From positions 62,001 through 126,000 of the forward strand of contig NZ_LOHG01000005.1 of assembly GCF_022790535.1 (NCBI RefSeq): 64,000 nucleotides of DNA. The letters run 5' to 3'. The translations under genes and the position numbers were made by a program. How positions within the stretch are numbered: the first letter of the stretch is position 1; every line of letters begins with the position of its first letter. This document shows positions 9,199-18,125 of this stretch, piece after piece. The notes under the pieces are model-generated. The model did no database searches. It was not told the DNA's origin and was given only the letters and a program-made list of their open reading frames with translations. Origin of the DNA: Pseudomonas maioricensis. GTDB lineage: Bacteria; Pseudomonadota; Gammaproteobacteria; Pseudomonadales; Pseudomonadaceae.

Positions 9199-11115
9199 TC
9201 AGGCGTCCAGTTCGGCCCAGCGCTCCAGCAAACCGTCCAGTTCAGCCTGGCGATTTTCCAGTTGCGCCAACACGGCCGCAGTCTGCTCTGCGGGACGCTG
9301 GTAGAAGCCAGGCTCGGCCATTTCAGCGGTCAATGCGGCAATCTGTGCTTCGACTTCATCGATCTGCTCAGGCAGCGCTTCAAGTTCACGCTGCAGCTTG
9401 TAGCTGAGCTTCTTCTTGGCGCTCGCCACTGGCATCTCTTTAGCTTCTACCGGAGCGGCCTCAACCACGGCAGTGGCCAGCTCGGCTTTGCCCGACTTGG
9501 AATCGGTGACGCCCAACAGTTTTGGCGAACCACCCTGACGCAACCAGTCCTGATAACCACCGACGTATTCACGAACCTTGCCTCCACCCTCGAAGACCAA
9601 CGTGCTGGTGACCACGTTGTCGAGGAATGCCCGGTCGTGGCTGACCATCAATACGGTGCCCTTGAAGGTCAACAGCACCTCCTCCAGCAATTCGAGGGTT
9701 TCCACGTCCAGGTCGTTGGTTGGTTCGTCGAGGACCAACAGGTTGGCTGGCTTACTGAACAGTTTGGCCAGCAACAGACGCGCACGCTCACCACCGGACA
9801 ACGCTTTGACCGGCGTACGTGCGCGCTGCGGGCTGAACAGGAAGTCGCCCAGATAGCTCAGTACGTGACGGCTCTGACCATCGATATCAATAAAGTCGCG
9901 ACCTTCGGCGACGTTATCGATCACGGTTTTTTCCAGGTCCAACTGGTGACGCAACTGGTCGAAGTAAGCCACGTCCAGACGCGTGCCGACATCTACCGAG
10001 CCACTGGTTGGCTGCAGGTTGTCGAGCATCAGCTTGAGCAGCGTGGTCTTGCCGGTACCGTTGGCACCCAGCAGACCGATACGGTCTTCGCGCTGCAGGA
10101 CCATGGAGAAGTCCTTGATCAGCATAGGCCCGCCTGGGTGAGCGAAGCTGACGTTGTCCAGCACCATGACCTGCTTGCCTGACTTGTCGGCTGTATCCAG
10201 CTGGATATTGGCCTTGCCGGTACGCTCACGACGCTCGCCGCGCTCAACGCGCAACGCTTTCAGAGCGCGTACGCGACCTTCGTTACGGGTGCGGCGGGCC
10301 TTGATGCCCTGACGGATCCAGACTTCTTCCTGGGCCAGACGCTTGTCGAACAAGGCATTGGCCGTTTCTTCGGCAGCCAGTACAGCTTCCTTGTGCACCA
10401 GGAAGCTTGCGTAGTCGCCGTTCCAGTCAATCAGGCCGCCACGATCCAGCTCAAGGATGCGCGTCGCAAGGTTCTGCAGGAAAGAACGGTCGTGCGTAAT
10501 AAACAGCACAGCCCCCTGGAACTCCTTGAGGGCGTCTTCCAGCCAGGCAATCGCACCGATGTCCAGGTGGTTGGTTGGCTCGTCGAGCAGCAGCAGGTCT
10601 GGTTCGGACACCAATGCCTGGGCCAGCAACACGCGGCGGCGCCAGCCACCGGACAACTCGGCGAGGGTCTTGTCGGCAGGCAGCTGCAGACGACTCAAGG
10701 TGCTATCAACCAGTTGCTGCAGGCGCCAGCCATCACGGGCTTCAAGGTCCTGCTGAACGTGCATCAGCTTGTTCAGGTCTTCCTCGGTCACGCAGTTCTG
10801 CGCCAGGTGGTGATACTCGGCCAGCAAGGCGCCCACACCATCCAGACCTTCAGCGACCACGTCGAACACTGTCCGGTCGTCGGCCACTGGCAATTCCTGG
10901 GGCAATTCACCGATCTTCAGGCCCGGCGCACGCCAGACTGCACCGTCATCGGGCTTCTGTACGCCCTTGACGAGCTTCAACATGCTGGACTTGCCAGTAC
11001 CGTTACGACCGATGATGCACACCCGCTCACCACGGGCGATCTGCCAGGATACCTTGTCCAACAACGGCATAGCGCCGAAAGCAAGGGACACATCGCTGAA
11101 TTTGAGCAGGGTCAT
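9199..11115 (-). CDS. uup: ABC-F family ATPase Uup
   Basis: The 638-residue protein has two ABC domains in one chain and no membrane segments. Domain 1 has Walker A GRNGTGKS, signature LSGGWRRR and Walker B LLLLDEPTNHLD. Domain 2 has GANGTGKT, LSGGERAR and LLVLDEPTNDLD. The C-terminus from about residue 540 is a predicted coiled coil (KKLSYKLQRELEALPEQIDE), the Uup-type DNA- or ribosome-binding tail. The start at 11115 has GGAG 9 bases upstream and removes a 38-residue non-homologous extension. Uup proteins act on ribosomes and reduce precise transposon excision. The same gene precedes slt in other Pseudomonas. Confidence 0.93.
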   Translation of the reverse strand: MTLLKFSDVSLAFGAMPLLDKVSWQIARGERVCIIGRNGTGKSSMLKLVKGVQKPDDGAVWRAPGLKIGELPQELPVADDRTVFDVVAEGLDGVGALLAEYHHLAQNCVTEEDLNKLMHVQQDLEARDGWRLQQLVDSTLSRLQLPADKTLAELSGGWRRRVLLAQALVSEPDLLLLDEPTNHLDIGAIAWLEDALKEFQGAVLFITHDRSFLQNLATRILELDRGGLIDWNGDYASFLVHKEAVLAAEETANALFDKRLAQEEVWIRQGIKARRTRNEGRVRALKALRVERGERRERTGKANIQLDTADKSGKQVMVLDNVSFAHPGGPMLIKDFSMVLQREDRIGLLGANGTGKTTLLKLMLDNLQPTSGSVDVGTRLDVAYFDQLRHQLDLEKTVIDNVAEGRDFIDIDGQSRHVLSYLGDFLFSPQRARTPVKALSGGERARLLLAKLFSKPANLLVLDEPTNDLDVETLELLEEVLLTFKGTVLMVSHDRAFLDNVVTSTLVFEGGGKVREYVGGYQDWLRQGGSPKLLGVTDSKSGKAELATAVVEAAPVEAKEMPVASAKKKLSYKLQRELEALPEQIDEVEAQIAALTAEMAEPGFYQRPAEQTAAVLAQLENRQAELDGLLERWAELDA

Positions 11116-11330
11116 GAGCTTCTCCAAAAACCGGGGGCGCATTCTACCTGAGATAGCAGCCATATGTCGGGTTTCAATGACAAGCGCGCCGCCGCGAATG
11201 CGCAATCGCGCACCTTTGGCCAGCTTCATTTGTTTCCAGTTGCGAAAGCCCGGTCCGCAACGCTTTCAACCAGAGCTGGCAAAAGGCTAAGCTAGCGACA
11301 CTTTTCACGATTCATCTGCTCGGAAGTCTC

Positions 11331-13259
11331 ATGCGCAGTCGCTTGTTCAGCCTTTTTTCCTGCATGCTCCTCTCTGCTACTGCGGCTCAAACTGTTTACG
11401 CCGCAGATCTCAACCAACAGCGTCAGTATTACGATGTGGCCAAAAGCGCATTGGCCAAGGGCGATACGGGCCCTTATCGAGCCTATGCTGCGGCACTCGC
11501 GGATTATCCGCTGGAGCCCTACCTGGCCTACGACGAATTGACCGCCCGCCTGAAGACTGCGAGCAATCCGGAAATCGAAAAATTCCTGGCCGAACACGGT
11601 GATCTGCCTCAGGCCAACTGGATGAAACTGCGCTGGCTGCGTTGGCTCGCCGAACGGGGCGACTGGGCAACCTTCGTCAAGTACTACGATCCGAAGATGA
11701 ATTTCGTCGAACTCGACTGCCTTTATGGTCAGTACCTGCTGGGCCACGGTAAAAAAGCTGAAGGTTATGCCAGCGCCGAAAAACTCTGGATGACTGGCAA
11801 GAGCTTGCCAGGTTCCTGCGATGGCTTCTTCGCCCAGTGGGCTGCTGACGGTCAGTTGCCGGAACAGAAACGCTGGCAGCGGGCCAAGCTTGCCGCACAG
11901 GCTGGCAACTATCCTCTGGCCACCACACTGGTTAACAGCCTCAACAGCCTGGCCCCACAGGGCAAGCTACTGCTGGAAATCGCCAAAAAACCGGAGATGC
12001 TCAACAACCCGGCACAGTTCGCCCCCGTGGATGAAGCGATGTCTGACGTAGTCGGCCTTGGCCTGCGCCGACTGGCCAAGCAGGATCCTCAGAAAGCCAT
12101 GGATATGCTCGACGGCTACTCGGCCAAGATGCATTTCTCCCATGAGGAGCAAGTACAGATTGCCAAAGAGATCGGCCTGACCCTCGCACGTCGCTATGAC
12201 GGGCGCGCACTGGAGGTCATGACCAAATACGACCCGGACCTGCGCGACAACACAGTCACCGAATGGCGCCTGCGCCTACTGCTGCGCCTCGGACGCTGGG
12301 AAGATGCCTACGAGCTGAGTCGTCGCCTGCCCAAGGACCTTGCTGACACCAATCGCTGGCGCTACTGGGAAGCCCGCTCTCTGGAGCTCGCCCAACCCCA
12401 CAGTCCGCTGATCCCGGCGCTCTACAAAGACGTGGCCAAGGAACGTGACTTCTATGGTTTCCTGGCGGCCGACCGGACCCAAAGCGCTTATCAGATCAAC
12501 AACAAGCCGCTGGTGCTCAGCCAGGCTTTGATCAATAAGGTACGCAATACACCGGGCGTACGTCGCGCGCTGGAGTTTCATGCCCGTGGGCAGATCGTGG
12601 ATGGTCGACGCGAGTGGTACCACGTCAGCCGTCATTTCAACCGCGACGAAATGGTCGCCCAGGCGAAACTGGCTTACGACCTGAAATGGTACTTCCCGGC
12701 CATTCGGACTATCAGCCAGGCGCAGTACTGGGACGATCTGGATATCCGCTTCCCGATGGCACACCGCGACACGCTGGTTCGTGAAGCCAAGGTTCGCGGC
12801 CTGCATTCAAGCTGGGTGTTTGCAATTACCCGCCAGGAAAGCGCCTTCATGGACGATGCTCGCTCGGGTGTCGGTGCGAGCGGCCTGATGCAGTTGATGC
12901 CGGCCACCGCCAAGGAAACCGCACGCAAATTCAGCATCCCGCTGGCGTCCCCTCAGCAAGTGCTGGATCCGGATAAAAATATTCAGTTGGGTGCAGCCTA
13001 TCTGAGCCAGGTCCACGCCCAGTTCAATGGCAATCGGGTGCTCGCCTCCGCTGCTTATAACGCAGGCCCCGGCCGCGTCAGACAGTGGCTCAAGGGTGCC
13101 AATCACCTGGCTTTTGATGTATGGGTAGAGAGCATTCCATTCGACGAAACCCGGCAGTACGTGCAGAACGTGCTGTCCTACTCGGTGATCTACGGCCAGA
13201 AGCTCAACTCTCCACAGCCGCTGGTGGATTGGCATGAGCGGTTCTTTGATGATCTGTAA
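11331..13259 (+). CDS. slt: Soluble lytic murein transglycosylase
   Basis: The 642-residue protein has a clear signal peptide (about residues 1-24, ending TVYAAD). A long superhelical alpha-rich domain follows, then a C-terminal GH23 domain. The catalytic Glu is E503 in TRQESAFMDDARSG, followed by GLMQLMPATA and the AAYNAGPGRV motif. It cuts glycan strands in the periplasm to give 1,6-anhydromuropeptides. The length and layout match E. coli Slt70. It is divergent from uup and ends in a strong terminator, so it is monocistronic. Confidence 0.95.
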   Translation: MRSRLFSLFSCMLLSATAAQTVYAADLNQQRQYYDVAKSALAKGDTGPYRAYAAALADYPLEPYLAYDELTARLKTASNPEIEKFLAEHGDLPQANWMKLRWLRWLAERGDWATFVKYYDPKMNFVELDCLYGQYLLGHGKKAEGYASAEKLWMTGKSLPGSCDGFFAQWAADGQLPEQKRWQRAKLAAQAGNYPLATTLVNSLNSLAPQGKLLLEIAKKPEMLNNPAQFAPVDEAMSDVVGLGLRRLAKQDPQKAMDMLDGYSAKMHFSHEEQVQIAKEIGLTLARRYDGRALEVMTKYDPDLRDNTVTEWRLRLLLRLGRWEDAYELSRRLPKDLADTNRWRYWEARSLELAQPHSPLIPALYKDVAKERDFYGFLAADRTQSAYQINNKPLVLSQALINKVRNTPGVRRALEFHARGQIVDGRREWYHVSRHFNRDEMVAQAKLAYDLKWYFPAIRTISQAQYWDDLDIRFPMAHRDTLVREAKVRGLHSSWVFAITRQESAFMDDARSGVGASGLMQLMPATAKETARKFSIPLASPQQVLDPDKNIQLGAAYLSQVHAQFNGNRVLASAAYNAGPGRVRQWLKGANHLAFDVWVESIPFDETRQYVQNVLSYSVIYGQKLNSPQPLVDWHERFFDDL

Positions 13260-13278
13260 TTAGCCCGTGCAATAGCCA

Positions 13279-13309
13279 ATGCCAGTCAGCGACCCTGACT
13301 GGCATTTTT
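13279..13309 (+). terminator. slt terminator
   Basis: TGCCAGTCAG (13280-13289) pairs perfectly with CTGACTGGCA (13295-13304) over a 5-base loop, followed by TTTTTG. It lies 20 bases after the slt stop. Confidence 0.93.
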
Positions 13310-13657
13310 GTTTGTGGAACCGAACTTCATTGCTCTGCAACAAAAGACTGATCAACTGATGGCTGTTATTTGGCCCGCCAACTTCTGTATCGAAACATGC
13401 CGCCGCATGACCCTGTAGGAGTGAGCTTGCTCGCGATAGGGGTAGATCTGTTAAGAAAATATCGTCTGACGTGACGCTATCGCGAGCAAGCTCACTCCTA
13501 CAGTGATATGCATGATGTGTTGGGTAGCGACATCAACGATCACAGAACGACGCAGCACTTGCCGGGTCAACCAGAGGCTGCTAAAGCTCTGCCTCAGGTT
13601 TTTCGGCAATGAACGACCTGATCGTCAACGATCACAAAAAGAAGGATTATCGAGACC
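13310..13657. other. Intergenic region between slt and the glycerophosphodiesterase gene
   Basis: This stretch of about 350 bases holds the second GAGCTTGCTCGCGA REPIN (13414-13502) and the leader of the downstream gene. No open frame in it looks coding. No PHO box with CTGTCAT-type repeats was recognised upstream of the phosphodiesterase gene. Confidence 0.6.
13414..13502. repeat. REPIN, GAGCTTGCTCGCGA class (copy 2)
   Basis: The same arms as the copy at 9005-9093, TGTAGGAGTGAGCTTGCTCG onward and its reverse complement ending CTCACTCCTACA. The whole element is again 89 bases, while the loop sequence differs. This is the usual picture for one REPIN population in one genome. Confidence 0.93.
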
Positions 13658-14815
13658 ATGCTGAAAGGAATATCAAAAACGCTGCTTCTCAAGACGCCGT
13701 TGAGCAGCATTCTGACCGGCAGCGTGCTGGCAGGCTTGATGATGGCCTCAGGGGTAGCCGTCTCGGCCGAGCCGCCTGGCAAGGTGCTGAGTGCAAAAAT
13801 CGGCTTGCCGTGGCCCGCAGTGATCGCCCATCGCGGCGCGTCTTATGACGCACCTGAAGAGACCATCCCCGCCTATACAGTGGCCCGGGATCTCGGTGCG
13901 GACTATCTGGAAATGGATATTCAGCGCACAAAAGACGGCGTGCTGATCGCCTTGCACGATGACACTCTGGAGCGCACGACCAACATCGCGCAAGTCTTCC
14001 CCAAGCGGGTCAAAGATCCGCTGAACACCTTTACCCTCGATGAAATCAAACAGCTGGATGCAGGCAGCTGGTTCAACAAGGCACACCCGGACCGCGCCCG
14101 TGAGGCTTACGCCGGTCTGCAGATCCTGACGCTGGAGGAAGTGATCGATATCGCCGAAGGCGGCAAGAACAAGCCTGGGCTGTACATTGAAACCAAAGCG
14201 CCAAGCCAGTTCCCCGGCATCGAAGCGGACCTCAAGAAAGTACTCGCCAAACGCGGCTGGCTCACTAGCCGCCCCGCCGCTGCCGCGGGTTATGTAAGCG
14301 TCGCGCAGATGCCCGGTCGCGTTGTTCTGCAAACATTCGAGAAACCAAGCCTGGTGTTGTTGCAGAAAGAGATGCCACAAGTGCCGAAAGTATTGCTGCT
14401 GTGGATCGGTAAAGGCTCCATCGAGCCTGAATCCGATGTCGCCTTCGCAGACTCGGGCGCCAAAGACAAAGCCACTTACTACGGTGCTCAGAAGCCGAAA
14501 ACCCAGGAAGAGTTTGTCGCCTGGGTCGACTGGGCCAAAGCGCATGGCGCGATTGGTACGGGCCCTTCAGCGAAGCTCACCAACGGTGGCGACCAGAGCT
14601 ACATGGACCTGGTCAAACCATGGATGAACAACGTGGCTCATGAACGAGGCATGGTTGTGCATCCTTACACTGTCGATGAGGAAGTGGACTTCAAACAGAT
14701 CAGTCATGACGGTGTTGATGGCTTCTTCACCAACCGTACTTCGGAACTGCTGAAGTTCTATGGTCGTCCAGCCAAAGAAAGCCTGGATGCCATCCTCAAG
14801 CGCAACGGTTACTGA
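13658..14815 (+). CDS. Periplasmic glycerophosphodiester phosphodiesterase
   Basis: This 385-residue secreted GDPD-family enzyme has an N-terminal signal peptide to about residue 36 (GVAVSAEPPG). The catalytic region is IAHRGASYDAPEETIPAY, then LEMDIQRTKDGVLIALHDDTLERTT, which hold the conserved HR, the metal-binding E.D pair and the second catalytic His. The later YIETKAP and VVHPYTVDE motifs are also present. It hydrolyses glycerophosphodiesters such as glycerophosphocholine to glycerol-3-phosphate and an alcohol. It resembles GlpQ rather than cytosolic UgpQ because it is exported. There is no GlpT transporter gene next to it. Confidence 0.9.
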   Translation: MLKGISKTLLLKTPLSSILTGSVLAGLMMASGVAVSAEPPGKVLSAKIGLPWPAVIAHRGASYDAPEETIPAYTVARDLGADYLEMDIQRTKDGVLIALHDDTLERTTNIAQVFPKRVKDPLNTFTLDEIKQLDAGSWFNKAHPDRAREAYAGLQILTLEEVIDIAEGGKNKPGLYIETKAPSQFPGIEADLKKVLAKRGWLTSRPAAAAGYVSVAQMPGRVVLQTFEKPSLVLLQKEMPQVPKVLLLWIGKGSIEPESDVAFADSGAKDKATYYGAQKPKTQEEFVAWVDWAKAHGAIGTGPSAKLTNGGDQSYMDLVKPWMNNVAHERGMVVHPYTVDEEVDFKQISHDGVDGFFTNRTSELLKFYGRPAKESLDAILKRNGY

Positions 14816-14833
14816 CACGCCCGGAGCCCTTGC

Positions 14834-15850
14834 TCAAGAGCTCTCCCGTACGACCAGCTCAAACCCCAGGTCCACCTGGGGTTTCTGCGCTACGCCATCG
14901 ATCAGCCCCAGCAATAATTGCGCAGCCCGCTGCCCGACCTCTTCACGCGGGGTGCGGATCGAGGTCAGCCGCGGAACCATATGCGCCGACCCGGGCAAAT
15001 CATTGAAGCCTACCAAAGACACCTGCTGCGGAATCTCGATGCCGCGACGCAACGCCTCAAGCGCAGCGCCCTGGGCAAGGTCATCGTTGCAGAAGAACAC
15101 GCCATCCACGTCGGGATGTTGCGTTATCAATTGCATGAACAACTCACCTCCCAGACCGATGGAAGACGGTTGCGGCGTCATCACTTGCAAGTCTGGATCA
15201 TAAAGCCCTTGCTCCTCCAGCACCTGACGAAATCCTTCCCCGCGCTGCATCACGCGCGGATCAAGTTGCGCGGCGATATACGCCAGGCGCTTGCGCCCGC
15301 GCCCCAGTAGATGTCGAGCCGCCTCGGCACCGGCCTGAACTTGCGAGAACCCCACGCAATAGGAACCGCGCACGGTGTCCAGCTCCATCATGTGTACGCA
15401 CGGTATACCGCTCGCCGCCAATAGCTGACGCAGAGCCGGAGTGTGGTCGAAACCGGTGAGCAACAACCCTCGCGGGCGGTTCACCAGGTGATTACGCAGG
15501 AGGTTTTCTTCTTCTTCAGGCGAATAGTGATAGTTACCGATCACGACATCCAGACCGCGAGTGCGCAGCACATTCTGAATCGCTTCAAGCGTCTCGATAA
15601 ACAACTGGTTAGACAGTGAAGGCACCAGCACCACGACCGTCTGGCTTTGCGAAGACGCCAGGGCCCGCGCTGCCGGGTTGGCGACATAGCCCAAGGCAAG
15701 TGCCGCCGCGCGGACTCTCTCTACCGACTCGGGCGTAACGGTACTGACACCCCGTAGAGCGCGAGAAGCGGTGATGGGTGAAACGCCAGCCTGGCGTGCA
15801 ACTTCATTGAGGGTCGGACGGCCAGTAGAGCGGGAACCAATGCGTGTCAT
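14834..15850 (-). CDS. gntR: LacI-family gluconate repressor
   Basis: The 338-residue regulator has an N-terminal LacI helix-turn-helix (TLNEVARQAGVSPITASRALRG) and a periplasmic-binding-like effector domain (VVVLVPSLSNQLF, GVFFCNDDLAQGA, VSLVGFNDLP). It is divergent from gntK-gntP, the standard Pseudomonas arrangement. Members of this subfamily repress gluconate uptake and phosphorylation and release DNA with gluconate or 6-phosphogluconate. Palindromic sites at 15911, 16051 and 16633 fit its operators. The ribosome site before the ATG at 15850 is weak, so the exact start is less certain than the product. Confidence 0.92.
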   Translation of the reverse strand: MTRIGSRSTGRPTLNEVARQAGVSPITASRALRGVSTVTPESVERVRAAALALGYVANPAARALASSQSQTVVVLVPSLSNQLFIETLEAIQNVLRTRGLDVVIGNYHYSPEEEENLLRNHLVNRPRGLLLTGFDHTPALRQLLAASGIPCVHMMELDTVRGSYCVGFSQVQAGAEAARHLLGRGRKRLAYIAAQLDPRVMQRGEGFRQVLEEQGLYDPDLQVMTPQPSSIGLGGELFMQLITQHPDVDGVFFCNDDLAQGAALEALRRGIEIPQQVSLVGFNDLPGSAHMVPRLTSIRTPREEVGQRAAQLLLGLIDGVAQKPQVDLGFELVVRESS

Positions 15851-15910
15851 GCGTTGCCAACTACACAGGGATAAACAGCGGGGGTTGCCAAAGGTGGCGT
15901 ATGAGCTCTA

Positions 15911-15924
15911 AGGTAGCGCTGTCT
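15911..15924. promoter_or_regulatory. Imperfect GntR operator upstream of gntR
   Basis: AGGTAGCGCTGTCT shares 12 of 14 positions with the two perfect palindromes at 16051 and 16633. It lies 60 bases upstream of the gntR start, where it could mediate autoregulation. Confidence 0.6.
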
Positions 15925-16050
15925 CATGGACCCTGCCAATGCTTTCAGTCACTTTATTGACTTGGAGTAACGTCCGATGAAGACCGATTCATTCAAAACA
16001 ATGACAAGAACTGGAACCAGCTCTTGCTGTGCTTATGTCCAAACCGACAA

Positions 16051-16064
16051 AGACAGCGCTGTCT
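16051..16064. promoter_or_regulatory. Perfect palindromic GntR operator before gntK
   Basis: AGACAGCGCTGTCT is a perfect 14-bp palindrome 20 bases upstream of the GTG start of gntK, in or just after the promoter. The same 14-mer recurs before gntP. The central GCGC is typical of LacI-family operators. Confidence 0.8.
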
Positions 16065-16083
16065 CCAGCTAAGGTGGCCTACT

Positions 16084-16617
16084 GTGACAACTGCGAACTC
16101 TGCTATTTCCGCCCTCGTGATCATGGGCGTTTCGGGCTGCGGCAAGAGCGCCGTCGGTGCCGAGATTGCCGCCAAGAGCGGAGGCCGCCTGATCGAAGGT
16201 GACGCCTTCCACCCCCCCGCCAACATCAAGAAGATGAGCGAAGGCCACCCTCTCAACGACGAAGATCGCGCTGGCTGGCTCGAGACGCTGGGCAAAGAAA
16301 TGGCCGCAGCGTTGAGTAATGGCGAACGTCCGGTACTGACCTGCTCCTCCCTCAAACTCATTTATCGCGAACGCCTGCGCAAAGCTGTGCCTGGTCTAGG
16401 CTTTGTGTTCCTGGAACTGACCAAGGAGGTGGCGGTTGATCGCTGCTCCCATCGCCCCGGCCACTTCATGCCAGCCAGCCTGGTTGACAGCCAGTTCGCA
16501 ACGCTTGAACCACCTTACGGCGAAGATCGTACGTTGGTCGTGGATGCAGGCAATGCATCGATTGACGAGATCAGCACTCAAGCAGCGAACTGGTGGAAAG
16601 AGTCAAAAGCCAGCTAA
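16084..16617 (+). CDS. gntK: Gluconokinase
   Basis: The 177-residue kinase phosphorylates gluconate to 6-phosphogluconate for the Entner-Doudoroff pathway. The P-loop is VIMGVSGCGKSAVG, and GRLIEGDAFHP and LTCSSLKLIYRERLR are typical GntK segments. The GTG at 16084 is chosen because AAGGTGG lies 7 bases upstream. A frame from an ATG at 16024 would place the operator inside the coding region and add 20 residues with no family match. It is followed by gntP with a second operator in the gap. Confidence 0.93.
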   Translation: MTTANSAISALVIMGVSGCGKSAVGAEIAAKSGGRLIEGDAFHPPANIKKMSEGHPLNDEDRAGWLETLGKEMAAALSNGERPVLTCSSLKLIYRERLRKAVPGLGFVFLELTKEVAVDRCSHRPGHFMPASLVDSQFATLEPPYGEDRTLVVDAGNASIDEISTQAANWWKESKAS

Positions 16618-16632
16618 AGGCGTGAGCGCGAA

Positions 16633-16646
16633 AGACAGCGCTGTCT
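16633..16646. promoter_or_regulatory. Second perfect GntR operator, between gntK and gntP
   Basis: The same 14-mer palindrome AGACAGCGCTGTCT as at 16051, here 83 bases before the gntP start. It implies that gntP has its own GntR-controlled promoter in addition to read-through from gntK. Confidence 0.75.
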
Positions 16647-16700
16647 TGCACTGAAATGTGCTGAAAATGTGGAACGACAGCGTTTAGCCGAAGCTCCATA

Positions 16701-16708
16701 AACAATAA
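16701..16708 (+). promoter_or_regulatory. Crc/Hfq-type CA motif upstream of gntP
   Basis: AACAATAA matches the AAnAAnAA motif that Hfq and Crc bind to block translation of catabolic mRNAs in Pseudomonas. It sits 7 bases before the CCGGAG ribosome site of gntP. Confidence 0.5.
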
Positions 16709-16728
16709 AGATAACCGGAGAGACACCC

Positions 16729-18081
16729 ATGTTCGGTATGACACACGAGACGTACCTGTTGGTCGATGCAGTGGTTACGATCATCGGCCTGATTCTGCTG
16801 ATCACCAAATTCAAGGTTCACCCTTTTGTCGCACTGACGATTGCCGCAGGCTTCCTTGGCCTGACGTCCGGCATGCCGGTGGAAAAAGTCATGAAAGCCT
16901 TCCAGGACGGCTTCGGCGGTGTGCTGGGCTTCGTCGGTATCATCCTTGGCCTGGGCACCATGCTCGGCAAGCTGATGGCCGATTCCGGTGGTGCTGACCA
17001 GATCGCACAAACGCTCATCCGCTCGTTCGGTAAACAGCGTGTGCATTGGGCAATGATGTTTGCCGCCTTTCTGGTAGGCATTCCTTTGTTCTTCGAAATC
17101 GGCTTTGTTCTGCTGATTCCGCTGGTCTACATCGTCGCTCGTCGCACTGGCGTGTCCATCGTCAAAATCGGCATCCCGTTGCTGGCCGGTCTGTCCGCCG
17201 TTCACGGCCTGGTTCCGCCACACCCGGGCCCGCTGCTGGCCATCGGGATCTTCGGCGCTGATATCGGCAAGACTATTTTCTACGGCCTGTTGGTTGCACT
17301 GCCGACTGCAATCATTGCCGGTCCTATCTACGGCAAGTGGATTTCCAAATACGTACCAGGCACGCCTTCGCAGGAGTTGATGGAGCAGATTGGCAAAGAG
17401 TCGAGCGCGACCAACCTGCCAAGCTTTGGCATAACGCTGGTGACCATCCTGCTGCCAGTGTTCCTGATGTTGCTGAAGACCTTCGCTGATGTGGTCCTGC
17501 CTGAAGGCAATACCTTCCGCATCTGGATGGACTTCATAGGCCACCCGATCACCGCTCTGCTCGCGGCTTTGCTGCTAGCCTTTTACACCTTCGGTTCAGC
17601 TCGTGGTTTTGATCGCACTAAAATCATGAAGTTGCTCGATCAGAGCCTGACGCCGGTCGCCGCTATCGTACTGATCGTGGGTGCGGGCGGTGGCTTCAAG
17701 CAGATGCTGGTAGCCAGCGGCGTGGGCGACTTGATTGGTAACATGGCAGTGCAGGCGCAGATCAACCCGATCATGCTGGCCTGGCTGGTAGCTGCGGTGA
17801 TTCGCGTTGCAACAGGTTCGGCGACGGTGGCGACTATTACCGGTGCGGGCATCGTGGCACCCGTCATTGGTCTGATCCCGGGCGTTAACCGTGAGTTGCT
17901 GGTGTTGGCAACAGGCGCAGGTTCGTTGATTCTGTCTCACGTGAACGATGCTGGTTTCTGGCTGGTGAAGCAGTATTTCAATATGACAGTAGCCGAGACG
18001 TTCAAGACCTGGACGGTGATGGAAACCATTCTGTCGGTGGTGGGCTTGATCTTCATCATGCTGTTGTCGATGGTGATTTGA
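16729..18081 (+). CDS. gntP: Gluconate:H+ symporter, GntP family
   Basis: The 450-residue inner-membrane permease has about 12-14 hydrophobic segments. Family landmarks are LVPPHPGPLLAIGIFGADIG, the GATGSATVATITGAG-type segment (RVATGSATVATITGAGI) and LSHVNDAGFWLVKQY near the C-terminus. It imports gluconate and is the third gene of the gntR/gntK/gntP block. GGAG lies 8 bases before the ATG. A CA motif next to the ribosome site predicts catabolite repression through Crc/Hfq. Confidence 0.95.
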   Translation: MFGMTHETYLLVDAVVTIIGLILLITKFKVHPFVALTIAAGFLGLTSGMPVEKVMKAFQDGFGGVLGFVGIILGLGTMLGKLMADSGGADQIAQTLIRSFGKQRVHWAMMFAAFLVGIPLFFEIGFVLLIPLVYIVARRTGVSIVKIGIPLLAGLSAVHGLVPPHPGPLLAIGIFGADIGKTIFYGLLVALPTAIIAGPIYGKWISKYVPGTPSQELMEQIGKESSATNLPSFGITLVTILLPVFLMLLKTFADVVLPEGNTFRIWMDFIGHPITALLAALLLAFYTFGSARGFDRTKIMKLLDQSLTPVAAIVLIVGAGGGFKQMLVASGVGDLIGNMAVQAQINPIMLAWLVAAVIRVATGSATVATITGAGIVAPVIGLIPGVNRELLVLATGAGSLILSHVNDAGFWLVKQYFNMTVAETFKTWTVMETILSVVGLIFIMLLSMVI

Positions 18082-18094
18082 TCTAGCACCCTGT

Positions 18095-18125
18095 TGTTGG
18101 GCCAACCCACTCAGTTGGCCCAACA
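18095..18125 (+). terminator. Strong stem-loop after gntP
   Basis: TGTTGGGCCAAC pairs perfectly with GTTGGCCCAACA over a 7-base loop, 13 bases after the gntP stop. There is no T run, so it may be a transcript-stabilising or weak terminator hairpin rather than an efficient intrinsic terminator. Confidence 0.6.
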
